64,000 nt of DNA from Auxenochlorella pyrenoidosa (GCA_001430745.1 KQ481942.1:333086-397085), one strand, 5' to 3'; counted from the stretch's first letter, positions 35,501 to 46,879 are shown. Notes: a model not told the origin generated them from the sequence alone. Numbers and translations: made by a program.

Positions 35501-36676
35501 GCAGCGCCGTAGGCTTGCCTCGTTGCCTCTCCCGCCTGTTCTTGACACTCTACCATTGCTGAGTAAGCAAAATAACTTGCCCCATCATGCTGGGGCTTGA
35601 CATGCTGCAGTTGTCTCTCTGAACTGATTCGAATGGCTCGCCATGGGCTTAATGTTTGCATCATATTGAGTGCAGCAGTACTTGTATGACTATACTCGGG
35701 CTTCCACTGCTGCCTGTCAGGGGATCATGGGCAGAAGAGCAGCTCGTTTGGCAGCCCAGCTTGGCATTGAGTGCGTGCACTAGTGTACTGGAGTTGTGGC
35801 TGTGTACGTGCTGCAGAAATGCTGCAAGGTGCTGGGGCACTGGGCTCAGAGCAAGCTGCATGCAGGTGTCAAGCATGGCAATGCACCGGTGGCGTTTTGC
35901 TTTGGAGCATCTGGCAGTTGAGGTGGGGATGATGCTCTAGTGCACAGCCTCAGCGGTCACAACCACCCGGTGGCAGCCCACACAAGAGCACCTTGGGGTG
36001 CAGTGTATCTGGGTTGCTTCAGGCCACATCGGTCCGGGGCAAAACGGCACTTCCAAGAAAGTAGTGAGATGTCACGCAACGTAGCCTGTCAAACAAATAA
36101 AGCAACTGAATGATGGGTGCAGGTTGGTACCCTCACGCTGGCAAACCGATGCCGGTGCCAGCAGTTGTCGGCAGCGGCAGGCGGAGCGGCAGCAGGAGCG
36201 TAGGGCTAATCGTCCTCTCGCCGCAGCTAGCACTTCAACTTGCCTATGACGGCAGTTTTCTCCGATTGGTGCTACAGGATAATCACTGCACCGCAACATG
36301 CGTCAGCACACTCAAACTGAAGTGCCTGCTGAGGGTGCTGGGGGTGACAGCCCGCGGCCTTCTTTAACGCCCGCTCCAACCTGAACAGCACCCATTCTTT
36401 CCGTAGTTCGTCGTAGTGCAGGTGCGTCCGTCTCCCGTGCCTGCCCGGACGTCCCTGCCTGCTGCCAGCTGCTGCACTTGCTGCCCGCCCCGATGGAGAC
36501 GCCGCCCGCACTTGCAGCAGCTGCATTCTCCTCCCGGCACGCTGCAATACCTACTGTGTGGGCCGCGAGGCGTCGCAAGCTGCGCCCGGCAACCGCCTCA
36601 TGTGTCATGGCGTGTCAAGAGCCAGCCGCTGCTCCCCTCCTCCCCCTGCTGCAGGTGCTGGTGTTGGCAGATCACC
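35501..36676 (+). other. Region between fasciclin genes 1 and 2
   Basis: 3' UTR of gene 1, then the promoter and 5' UTR of gene 2. No supported exon was found on either strand, and no TGTAA was recognised for gene 1. Confidence 0.4.
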
Positions 36677-39361
36677 ATGCAGTTCAAGGGGATTGCGCTG
36701 CTGGTCCTCCTGGGCGTGGCTGGCGCCGCTGCCCAGGGCCCCATTGTCAGCAAGAAGGACCTGGTGTCCGCCATCAAGGACAACGCGCAGCTGTCCCAGC
36801 TGTTCACCTTCGCCTCGCAGGTGCGTGCGGGAGCGGCTGCCGTAGGCCTGGCTGTCGCCGACGGCAGTTCAAACCGCCTCCTCCTCCTCTGTGTTTGCAG
36901 CGCCCAGTGCGTCCCCTGCCGATCCTCTTTTTTCCCTCACTCTGTTCAATTCCCATTTCAATCCTTTGCAGTACCCTGCCATCGTGGACACCCTGACCAA
37001 CCTGCAAACTGGCACCGTGCTGGCCCCCAACGACGCCGCCTTTGGCGCACTGCTGAAGGCTGCCACTGCCGCCAACATTGAGCTCGACCCGGCCACCGTG
37101 GAGACTGTGCTGGTGAGAAAGCGTAATTGTTGTGTGCTGGGGAGCTGAAAATTGGCAGTGTTAAGCCTTTGCATGCTCATTTGGTAATGGCACGCATCAG
37201 AGAATTTCCAGTTTGCAAGGCCGAGTCGTCCATTCAGCAGGCACGGATCCACCCTGGCTGCCAAAATGCGCCCTAAAGCCAGGCTGGCAGCACCTGCAGC
37301 AGCGCGCTGAGCGAGCTGCCCCACCTATCTGCTATCCCCCCTGCAGAAGTACCACGTCATCACCGAGGGCTCCTACCTGAAGGCCGACCTGTCCGATGGC
37401 CAGGAGCTGCAGACCGCCGCTGGCGTGCCCGTGACCGTGAGTTCTGCGTGCCTGGCATCAGGCCGCATGGCAGGTGGCGTGCTGTGATTTGCCAACAAGC
37501 TGAATGTCATAGAAAGCCTTGCCAATCAGTCCCTGCTGAAGTGCTTGCAAAGCATGCAACTGCCTGGTATGACCAAACCATGTCCTGTGGCCTTGCCTCC
37601 TTTTTGCAGGCCACCTACACTGACGGCAAGCTCGGCTGGAAGGGCGTGGGCAGCTCCGCCATGGATGTCAAGGAGATGAAGGTCGGCGACGTTGGTAAGC
37701 CAACTCAACCAGGGCAGAGCGCCTGCTATGTCGAGATAAACCTGACGTTCTGCAAGCTGCAAAGCACTTGGGTGCTTTTTACTCCGTCCCGTTGCACTGC
37801 TGCGCTGTGCCAAGCCGATGAGTTTTGTCGCCCTGGCTCACCTCCAGTCCCCCCTGCCTCCCCTCGCCTGCCCGTGCAGCCGTGCACATCATCGACGCTG
37901 TGCTGCTGCCCGTGGAGCTGTCTGGCTCTGCCCCCGCTCCTGCCGAGGGTGGCCCTGCCCCCGCCCCTGAGGAGGCCACCACCTACCCCGACCTGGTCGA
38001 TTTTGCCACCTCCAACAACCTGACTGAGCTGATCATGGCTGTCCAGGCGAGGAAGGGCCTGCAAGTGGGGCCCTGCATGCTTTTGTGTGCTGCCGTGCTT
38101 GTCTTACGGCCTCTACCTGGCTGTACTGCTCACTGCCCATGCACATCCCGGCTCCCCGCCATGAAAGTGACGGCCCACCCTCACCCGCACTGCCCTCTTC
38201 CCTTTTTTGCAGGCTGCCGACCTGCTTGACGAGGTTGTGGGCTTCAATGGCACCGTGTTCGCCCCCACTAATGCGGCCTTTGAGGCTGCCCTGGCTCTCC
38301 TGGGCGTCGGTGCTGCACCCGAGCTGACTGACGCCCTGAAGGCTGCCATCGGCGCTGTGCTGGTGGGCCATTCTCCTGCTTTGACTCGCCTTGCTGGTGA
38401 ACCCTAATGCTGGTGAAGTGCGCAGTCAAAGGGGAGATCACTGGCCTTTGGCTCTGCCCTTGTTTGTGCCCTAACGCGCGATTGTTTTCATCCCCACCCC
38501 AAATGCTCTCTTTCCACCCCGCAGAAGTACCACCTGGTTGCTGAGAACGTGCCCGCCCTGGTGGACGGTGCAATGCTGGAGACTGTGGAGGGCGAGCCCC
38601 TGGAGGCAAGGAGGGGGGGCAGCAGTCTGGCAGATTGGATTTTTTCAAAAAAAACAACATACGCAGCTGGCTATTTCTTGGAGCCTTGCCCTTTTCTGAG
38701 CTCAAAATGTCGTGCTCTGCTTGGTAGCAGCCCCCTCTTAATGCCAGGTCGCGCTGACAAGCCGATGTGGCTCGCTCACGTGGCCCAATGTGCAGGTTGT
38801 GGTGAAGGGCGGCAAGGCATACATCAAGGACAGCACTGGCGCTGAGGCCGAGGTTCTGCTGGCTGCCACTGCTGGTGACGCTTGTGAGTCCAAAGGCTGC
38901 AAAGTTCTTTCAGATGGTTGTTTGTGCAAGTCTCCTCCACAAATCCTTGGAGCCGACAGGTTGCTGTCCATTCCAGGCCTGGCTGAGCTCGAACCAGCAA
39001 CTTCACTCCTTAGCTCAAGCAACACGCAGGCTGCTGAACACGTGTACACCCCAATGACCAGGGCGTCTTTCTTCCCCTCTGCTCCCTTGCAGCTGCCTTC
39101 ATCATCAACAAGGTGCTGCTGCCTGAGGCCCTGGGCTCCCTGCTTGGCGGTGCCCCCGCCCCGGCCCCACCCCCGCCAGCTCGGCATCCACCCTGGCCAG
39201 CGCTGCCGCTGTGGCTGGCTCTCTGGCAGCCGCTGCCCTGCTGCTGTGAATGGACGGCATGCAGCCCCTTGAGCCTCTGTCTCGTTTGCTGTAGCTGCAT
39301 TCGTTTGAGCGCCACGCTGCCCCTTGGCAGCCTGTTGTTGAAACCCAGCTTGCGTTGTTGA
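36677..39361 (+). CDS. Fasciclin (FAS1) protein 2, two FAS1 domains; frameshifted C-terminus
   Basis: Nine exons: 36677-36820, 36972-37112, 37347-37436, 37610-37694, 37880-38046, 38213-38362, 38525-38605, 38796-38883, 39093-39361; 404 residues as the sequence stands. The signal peptide is MQFKGIALLVLLGVAGAAAQ. FAS1 domain 1: AIKDNAQLSQLFTFASQ, TVLAPNDAAFGALLKAA, KYHVITEGSYLKADL, YTDGKLGWKGVGSSAMDV, VHIIDAVLLPVEL. FAS1 domain 2: LVDFATSNNLTELIMAVQ, FNGTVFAPTNAAFEAALALL, KYHLVAENVPALV, VVVKGGKAYIKDSTGAEAE. Donors of exons 5 (gcgagg) and 7 (gcaagg) are GC; for exon 5 a GT donor 18 nt on is an alternative. In the last exon the GPI-type tail (SSASTLASAAAVAGSLAAA...) is readable only in another frame ending at 39249, because the C-rich tract near 39160-39178 lacks one base. 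In the written frame translation runs to 39361. Confidence 0.8.
36770..37920 (+). repeat. Inverted segmental duplication, arm 1 (donor FAS1 domain)
   Basis: Pairs with 42820-43922 on the minus strand. Exons 1 (from gccatcaagg) to 5 (to cgtggagctg) and all four introns between them are closely similar, including unselected intron text such as ggcagttcaaaccgcct and cattcagcaggcacggatcc. Confidence 0.9.
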
Positions 39362-39430
39362 AACAAACACTGCAACCTGACTGCCCTCACATGAGTTGTA
39401 GCACTGACCCTCTCTACTCGCCTAGCAGTG

Positions 39431-39435
39431 TGTAA
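39431..39435 (+). terminator. TGTAA polyadenylation signal, fasciclin gene 2
   Basis: TGTAA at 70 nt after the written stop, or 182 nt after the frame-corrected stop. Confidence 0.55.
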
Positions 39436-39621
39436 TCATTTCTTCCATAACTTGAAGAGGGCGCAGCCAGCGGCATGTGGGCAAGTTGTGAGCCAGGATG
39501 GTTTTGGATGGTGACGGAAATGTGCAAGTGTACAGAAAGCAGTTCTGCATTATCATCATGCGAACGACGGCATATAATACTCTGAGGTGGCACCGATAGT
39601 GAAGGGTGTTTGGCTGCCCCC

Positions 39622-42600
39622 TTAAAGGGGATCTGCCAGCAGCGCCCTCAGCTGGGTGGTGATGGCACCAAACGTTGGGCGGGCCTCTGGCTCCGTGGCC
39701 CAGCATGCCCTGCAACAGGCAGTGTGGGCACATTTTGTTACACTGTTTGTGTGGTTTATGCGAGAATCCAAGGCCATCATGCCAGTAATTTTGCATGGTG
39801 CCAACCTCACCGCATGAGGTTTGAATACGCCTCCAGAGAGGCCGGCGGAGGTGCCTCGATACCCGGAAGTTGCTCGCGCGGCGGCACTGAGGGACGTGCA
39901 CCAGCCACGACCATGCCCACGATCTGGACAGAGAGACCACGACAAGCAGCTTGATATAAAATACTCTGCCCAGGCATGGCAAGGGCAGCAGAAGCCATGG
40001 CATGCAGCTGAATTGAACAGTTCACAATGACCTGCCTAAACGGTGCAGCAATCCCTCAAAGCACCTGCCACGGATTCTCTGTCTCAGCGCCAGTCCAAGG
40101 AAGCTCCCATGTGAGAATCTCCCATAAAACCTGCGACAGCGCAGAGCAAGGACATCAGTGGCACACCGGCACCAGCAACCGGGCCTGGTGCGCCCAAGTG
40201 CAAGCAATCGGCCTGCCGCCAGCATGTACGCACCAGGCCAAAAGCAAAGACGTCTGAAGCCAGCGTGGCACGTGCGCCATGCAACACCTCTGGTGCAAGC
40301 CAGCGCTGCACAGAGGGGGGATCAGGCTCATTGTGAGCGACAACACCAGCATCAAACGGCAGGATTCAATGTGCGTGGGCATGGCTGAGGTAAAGGGCTC
40401 TGCAGCTTACGCTAGCGCAAGGGCCCTCACCGGATTCATAACGGCAGCAGAGCTGGTACGGCTGCCCTCTTGGACTAGTCTACTGAGGTTGAAGTCAGCA
40501 ACCTGCAAGGAAGGAGTAGAGGGCAGCAGAACATACTGCAGTATGAAACCTGTACACGCGTTTGCCGCAAGCCTACCAGCCTGCCCCCTGACAGCTCAAC
40601 ATTGCATACCAAACATACCTTGACGCGCATGTGCTCATCGACGAGCAGGTTGGGTGACTTGAGGTCGCGGTGGCAAATAGGCACAGGCCGGGAGTGCAGG
40701 TAGCTACAAGCAGGACACACATGTGAGCATGAGTAAGCACAAGGACAAGGTGGCAGTGCAACCTTGCACCTGCGTGCTCGCAGCAGTTCCAATGCATCAT
40801 GCGCTTACAGCATGCCAAGGGCCCCATCCAGCGCCATCGAAAGCCGGCAGCGCCATGTCAGCTCTGCCGCCATGGTGGCATCCTGTCGGCCGGCAGCCAG
40901 CACATCTGCCAGGCTGCCACGGGCGCAGTACTCTGCAGGTGATCACCAAGCAGGTAATTTGGAAGGCTTATGGTGGGCAGGGCGATTAAATAGCGCACTC
41001 GAGGATGAGGAGACTTGCATTTGCAAGCGGCAGCAGAAGGTGAGTCCAGAATCTTTTCAAGTAGTGGGCTGGCATCAGCGTGTACCAGGCACAAACGCAG
41101 CTGCCATGCGGCGCTACAATCCAGGGCAACAGGGGGTCATACCTGAAATCATGCAGGGGGGCAGGAAGCAGACGCCCAGGAAGCCCACAATGTTGGGATG
41201 GCGGAGGGAGGCCATCAAGGATGCTTCCTGCAGAAACAGAGGAGTCGGGCGGCCATTTTAAAGAGAGCAGACTCAGAGTGAAGTTGAACAGTACCACGGC
41301 ATGAGGCTCACCAAGCGAAATTAGGCAGCAGGCGGTTGCATACAGAAGCCAGCAGACATCAGGCGAAAGGCACTCAGACAGCAGCGGCGGGTGGACGGGA
41401 GGCAAAATGCATCTGAGGACATGCCTCATCAAGCTTGGAAGCCAGGGATGGGGGTAGGATGAGGGAGGATGCCAGGGAGCCGTCCTTAGTGTCTGACCGC
41501 CCCAGCAGCGCTTCACGGTCTATGAGGACCTTGGCAGCAACCTGGATCTGATGCCACGATGCCAGAAAGACGGTGCCAAAACTGCCACAGCCGACCGGCT
41601 TGATGATGGTGAGCTCTGCAATGGAGGATGCAGGGGTGTATTGAGATGGGGCAAAGAAAGGGTGATCCACTGTGCAGAATATCCCGATTTAAACTCCCGA
41701 TGGGTGCAACAGCAAGAGCGCATGCTACGCTCTTCCTGCACCCTTGCCTGCAAAGTCAAACTGCCAAGGCCGAGGGTCCACACCACTAGATGGGGTGCGC
41801 TGAGAGCTGGCGAGCATCCCGCTGTCGCCACTGCCACCCGAATTGGCCAGCTTGGATGCCTCAGGCAACTGCAGGGATGGCAGGATGTGCGGCAGGGCAC
41901 AGGCAAACACTCGCAGCATGGCTTACTGAACAGCAATCACGGGAACCATGCAGAAATGTGTGCTTTAAGGCGTGCCTGAGACTGGATGAGCGCCAGCAGG
42001 ATGTCATCGCTACCATTGCTGTGCTGCAAGCTGCAGCCAGGACAGGGGCAGCGGAGCATATTATTGAATGGCATGCACAGACGCTCATGCACATCACAAC
42101 AGAAGGACCAGGTGCAGCTATGACTCCTAACCTGGCCGGTTGGCGAATGGTTGTCTCAACAGAAGTTGTACCAGGCACAGACTGGGTGGCAGCTGAAATG
42201 CTGCCGATGCCAGTGAGCCCTGCGCTTTGTGAAGTCATGGCATCCGCAGTTGGCTGCCAGTTGGTGTCTCCAGCGTAGGTGGGAGGCTCGGTAGATACGA
42301 CAAAGTCATCACCAGCAGGTGAAGCAGGCTTGTCTGTCAGGATTTCGTCATGGACATGCTGACGGTGCAGCTTGCGACGGCGCAACATCCAGAACGCGGC
42401 GCCCGCAACAACTGCATGGAGTCGAAAGGCAAAGTGCAAGCACCTCATGATTATTGGCAAGTGCAGGCTGACTGCCCAGCACGCCTCGAAAGCACAACCT
42501 TGCAACAGCTGCCTGCTGGTCAGCGAGAGCCTGAGACATCACCTGCAACGGCCACAAGGCCTCCAACTGCAGCGCCAATAATGGTGCCTGTGCCCCCGCT

Positions 42601-44003
42601 GCTGCTGCCCTCGCTGCTGCCGCCGCTGCTGCTGCCGCTGCTGCTGCTGCCACTGTTGCTGCCGCTGCCGTCGCCACTGCTGTTGCTGCTGCCGCCGGCA
42701 GGTCCCGGTACGAGTGCCACCGGTGGCGGAGGAGCATTGGGAGGGGGGCTGGCACGCAGTACGGGTGCCACCGGTGGCGAAGGAGCATTGGGAGGGGGGC
42801 TGGCACGCGCGGGGCCAAGCAGCTCAACGGGCAGCAGCACGCCGTCGATGATGTGCACGGCTGCACAGCAGGGGAGGGTAGGAAGGGGGACTGGAGGTGA
42901 CCCAGGGCGACAGGGTGTGGGCTTGGCACAGCGCAGCAGCTGCACTTCAAAGGGATGGAGTAAAACGCACCCAAGTGCCTTGCAGCTTGCAGAGCGTCAG
43001 GTTTATGTCGACATGGCAGGCGCTCTGCCCAGGTTGAGTTGGCTTACCGACGTCGCCGACCTTCATCTCCCTGACATCCATGGCGGAGCTGCCCACGCCC
43101 TTCCAGCCGAGCTTGCCGTCAGTGAACGTGGCCTGCAGAAAAGAGACGAGGCCGCAAGGCACGTTCGGCCAAACCAGGCAGAGTCTGTTGTGAGCTTTGC
43201 ATGCACTTCAGCACTGGCTGGCAAGGTTTCTGACAATGCCATTCATTTCATTGGCAACTCACCGCAATGCACTCAAGGCCCTGCACCCTGCTGCCAGGAT
43301 ACAGCACTCACGGTCACGGGCACGTCAGCGGCGGTCTGCAGCTCCTGGCCGTCGGACAGGTCGGCCTTCAGGTAGGAGCCCTCGGTGATGACGTGGTACT
43401 TCTGCAGGGGGGACAGCAGTGAGGCGGGGCAGCGCTCAGCGCGCTGCTGCAGGTGCTGCCAGCCTGGCTTTACGGCGCATTTTGGCAGCCGGGTGGATCC
43501 GTGCCTGCTGAATGGACGAGTCGGCCTTGCAAGCTGGAAATTCTCTGGTGCGTGCCGTATCAAATGAGCATGCACAGCACGACGCACGAGTTTTCAGCTT
43601 ACCAGCACAGTCTCCACAGTGGCCGGGTCGAGCTCAATGTTGGCGGCAGTGGCAGCCTTCAGCAGTGCGCCAAAGGCGGCATCGTTGGGGGCCAGCACGG
43701 TGCCGGTTTGCAGGTTGGTCAGGGTGTCCACGATGCGAGGGTACTGCAAAGGAATGAATGGGAATTGGCCAGGGTGATGGAAAAAAGAGGATCGGCAGGG
43801 GGTGCATTAGGCGGTTTGAACTGCCGCAGGCGACAGCCAGGCCGGCCTACTGCAGCCTCTCCCGCACCCACCTGCGAGGCAAAGCTGAACAGCTGGGACA
43901 GCTGCGCGTTGTCCTTGATGGCGGTCACGACATCCGCGCGAGCCACATGTGCTCTATCCACGAGGGTGAGCAGCAGCAGCAGCGCACAGCTTGCTGCTCG
44001 CAT
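39622..44003 (-). CDS. Fasciclin receptor-like kinase: FAS1 ectodomain, TM helix, protein kinase
   Basis: Sixteen exons: 44003-43872, 43743-43603, 43401-43312, 43132-43048, 42860-42543, 42411-42098, 41868-41748, 41615-41425, 41227-41143, 40932-40809, 40703-40619, 40502-40431, 40305-40234, 40130-40065, 39923-39811, 39709-39622; 698 residues. A signal peptide (MRAASCALLLLLTLV) leads one FAS1 domain (to about residue 160), then a stalk with two SPPPNAP units and a Ser/Gly run, a TM helix (GTIIGAAVGGLVAVAVVAGA then FWMLRRRK) at about 240-264, and a TKL-like kinase. Kinase motifs: GCGSFG 409-414, VAAK with Lys429, EASLMASLRHPNIV (Glu465), HRDLKSPN (Asp547), VADFNLSR (Asp565, DFN in place of DFG), RWLAPE, SDVFAFG, and CWATEPEARPTF near the end. 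Adhesion input and intracellular phosphorylation are thus joined in one protein. Introns after exons 7 and 8 have GC donors. The exon 6/7 junction is the weakest. Confidence 0.85.
42710..42811 (-). repeat. Two 51-bp tandem repeats in the kinase stalk
   Basis: Copies at 42710-42760 and 42761-42811 differ at few positions. They encode the Pro-rich units RASPPPNAP(S/P)PPVA(P/L)V, likely sites of hydroxyproline glycosylation (inference). Confidence 0.9.
42820..43922 (-). repeat. Inverted segmental duplication, arm 2 (ectodomain of the receptor kinase)
   Basis: Minus-strand copy of 36770-37920. Homology begins inside exon 1, after the signal peptide, and ends in exon 5 just before the stalk. The first intron lacks about 25 nt relative to arm 1. 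Confidence 0.9.
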
Positions 44004-45212
44004 CTGCACGCAAGCAAATGGGCAGAGTTGTCTCAGTTTAGTTTGAGTCGAAACAAGTATGTAATCAGCATGCCCAAAGAAGTAATTAGCAGGCGAGACT
44101 GCATTCAGTGCTCATGAAGAACTGCCGGGCAGTGCTGCCCAGCGCCGGGCCTGCGGGCGAGCGCTCAGTGGCAAGAGCGCCGGCTGCGAGACAGGGGCAA
44201 ACCCACATCCTATGGCTTTGGTTCGTTCTTTAGGTCTTGACGAGCACCGGGAAGGTGCTTGGTTGCTCTGGCTTCGCTGAAAGCGCAAAAAGTAGTGCGG
44301 TCTCGGAACGCCCTGCGGCTTTGTTTTTCAGCTAAAATGATTTGTTGAATGGCAGAACAAGGGGAACCTGGGCTCCGCGGCACGCGCAGAGGTGTATGAC
44401 CGCTGGTGGCAAGCTGGCAGCGTGCGGCGTATGCATGCACCTGAAGCCCACCACACAAACACATGTGCTTGTGGCAGCTTGAGGTCGGCTCAAGCGCTAA
44501 CAGTGTCCATGGTAGGAAATTCAAGAGGAGAGGAAACCTTTCCCTGTACTGAATCTTCTTGACCGCCATGCACTGGCGCTGCTTTGCCCTTGCCACGTGC
44601 ATGAGAGGCTGCCGCCGCTGCCTCGTGGCGGCACTGCTGCTGCATCTGCATCTGCACCACCTTGCTGCCCGCTCTGTGCGGGAAGCGTGTTGCACACACA
44701 ACTCGCGTTGTTGAACAAACACTGCAACCTGACAGCCTTTGCGAGGGTGAGGACAAGTATTTTTAGCGTGGACCGTCTTCCTTCCCTCTTTTTAGTTCCG
44801 TGGTAGTGTGAAAAATTGTTTCATCTCTTCAAGATCTGCAAGTCAGGGGGCAGAAGTATGTTGTGAGCATGTCTTCTACAGAACGTCATCGGACAGGTTG
44901 TGCTCTTTCGCACCAGTTGCAACGCAAAATGTGATCACTCTGCAAATCTGTTTGTTTGCTGCCATCAAAGGCATCTGAATGTTGGCTGCTTGTATGATCC
45001 GCAGAAGAAGTGGGATTGCAACTTGCCGCATAAGTGGAATCTCTCCGCTGCACGGGTCGATGCGGCGCAGCGTGGCGGTGCCCTGAATGCGGAAGACGGC
45101 ATGGGCTCCGCAGTCATCCTATTTCCCTTCGATCCTCGTTGCGCTCGCTGTCAGAACCTGCAAGCACGCATCGAGGTCTTCTCGTTCAGCGGTCAGAGAA
45201 CGCGTCTCGAGA
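44004..45212. other. Divergent intergenic region, receptor kinase and membrane protein gene
   Basis: Promoters and 5' UTRs of two divergent genes. No exon is supported. At 44705-44733 it has a near copy of 39352-39381 (gcgttgttgaacaaacactg, then caacctgac), the end of fasciclin gene 2, in the same orientation. Confidence 0.45.
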
Positions 45213-46799
45213 ATGGCGCACCGAGCTACCGAGTCGGGCTATGAGACGCTGCCTGATACAGGTGAAGGCCGTGGTGTGACGCCGACACTGCCTGGATGGC
45301 CCGGCGTTCTTTTGAGGTCGTGCACCGCCGCTCACCTGCCGCCGGTGCTGCCTTCTGGCCTTGTTCGCCAGCACTCACCTGTCTTGCCGTCCTCCCCTTC
45401 AACAGATGATCTGCCTGGGCCTGCGCGCTCCCAGCCGGCGCCTGCTGCGGCGCTATCGCAGCATCGCCCGCAACAGCAGCACCAGGCGTTTGGGCAGCCG
45501 CTGGTCGGGCAGAGAGCGGGTGCAGCGCAGGGAGACCATGTGGTGGGCGTGCCTGCCTTCCCGCAGCCGCAGTACTCACCACAGCCGCACCGCCAGCAGC
45601 AGCAGGGCATCCACTCCTTCCCACCATGTGAGCTGAAGTCTTGCATGCAGCGTGCACATCGAGCCACTTTTTTTCTGCCTGCGCTGGCCACCTGCACTGC
45701 CTGAGTCCTGCTGCATGAAGCTGCATGAACGGTGCTTTCCCCCACGATGCCCTCTGTATCGCGTGCGTCCCGCTGCAACTGCGAGAACGTGCCGCCTTCC
45801 GGAGGGTCCTCACCTCCCCCCTTTGCTGCCCCGCAGACCTGGACAACCTTCCCCCCTCGGCAGAGGCAGAGTGGGATGCAGCTGCGGTGCTCATGTCGGT
45901 GTGGCTGGGGACCTCGGTAGCCACTCTGACCCTCGCCACCCTGACCTTCAATGTGAGTCCACCAGCTGTTGCCACGCTGCACAAAAAATCTTAGCGGGCT
46001 TGCTGCACAGTGCACACCTGGCCGTGGCCCCTTCACAAACGCACGGTGTGCCTGCTGTCTTCAGGTGCTGGGCATGGTCGGCGCGCTGTGCGCCACCCTG
46101 GGCGCCGGCACGCACCGCTTCACCTGGTGCCGCCCTGCCGCGTTTGTGGGCGACCTTGGGGCGCTGGTGGGCAGAGGTGAGCTTGTTGATTGGGCGGCAG
46201 GCCACGATGGGATGTCGCTCACATGCCATCCCTGCCTCTTCCACTCCGTCGACAGCTGAATGCGGGCAGATGGAGCGTGTGCCTTGCCACCTTATTCTCG
46301 TTTACTCATCGAGCGTCGTGCATTCTGAAAAGCTCTTGCCTGTCCATCGTGCCCTCCAAATGCTACCAGCGACAGTGGTGCAACCTGGCCCTCTGTCCCG
46401 GTGCAGTGTTTGGCCTGGCCATTGCTGCCGCCAGCCTGTGCTCAATAGTGGCGCTGCTATTCATGCTGACCGCGTTGGGGCTCTCAGCAACGTAAGTGAA
46501 TGTTGTTTCCTGACAAACAATGCATTTCTTGATTGATGGGGCAGCAGAGACGAGGCTTGCAGAGCCGGCACCATGGACCCCGGCATTCTTGCTCACTTTT
46601 GCCTCCCCCTTCCCCGCCTCCTGCCTGCAGCTGCGGCACCGCCTCCGACCCCACAGGCTGCGCTGCACTGACGGAGGTGGTCGTCTTCTACGCCGTCTGG
46701 TTCTCAGTGTTTACCGCTGTAAACATAGCTGTGATCCGCCGCTCGGCGCGGATGCGGCGGCTGCTCAACCCCGTCAGCAGCGGGGTCGTGGACATCTGA
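45213..46799 (+). CDS. Multi-span membrane protein of unknown function
   Basis: Six exons: 45213-45261, 45406-45627, 45837-45952, 46065-46176, 46407-46491, 46631-46799; 250 residues. I do not recognise the family. The start MAHRATESGYETLPDT has good context (gagaATGgcg). Residues 17-90 are a soluble Gln/Pro/His-rich region (QPLVGQRAGAAQGD, PQPHRQQQQG). The rest has about four hydrophobic segments: AAAVLMSVWLGTSVATLTLA, VLGMVGALCATLG, VFGLAIAAASLCSIVALLFM and VVVFYAVWFSVFTAVNIAVI, ending with a basic RRSARMRRLLN tail. Two Cys lie in the loop TCGTASDPTGCAA before the last helix. Exons were chosen by donors and acceptors whose phases close; a TGTAA follows the stop by 81 nt. Confidence 0.72.
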
Positions 46800-46879
46800 T
46801 GACCAGCGGCAGGCACAGCGACTGCGACAGCTGGGCGCTGCCGCCAGTATCACACAGCACACATCACTTAACTGTAGCT

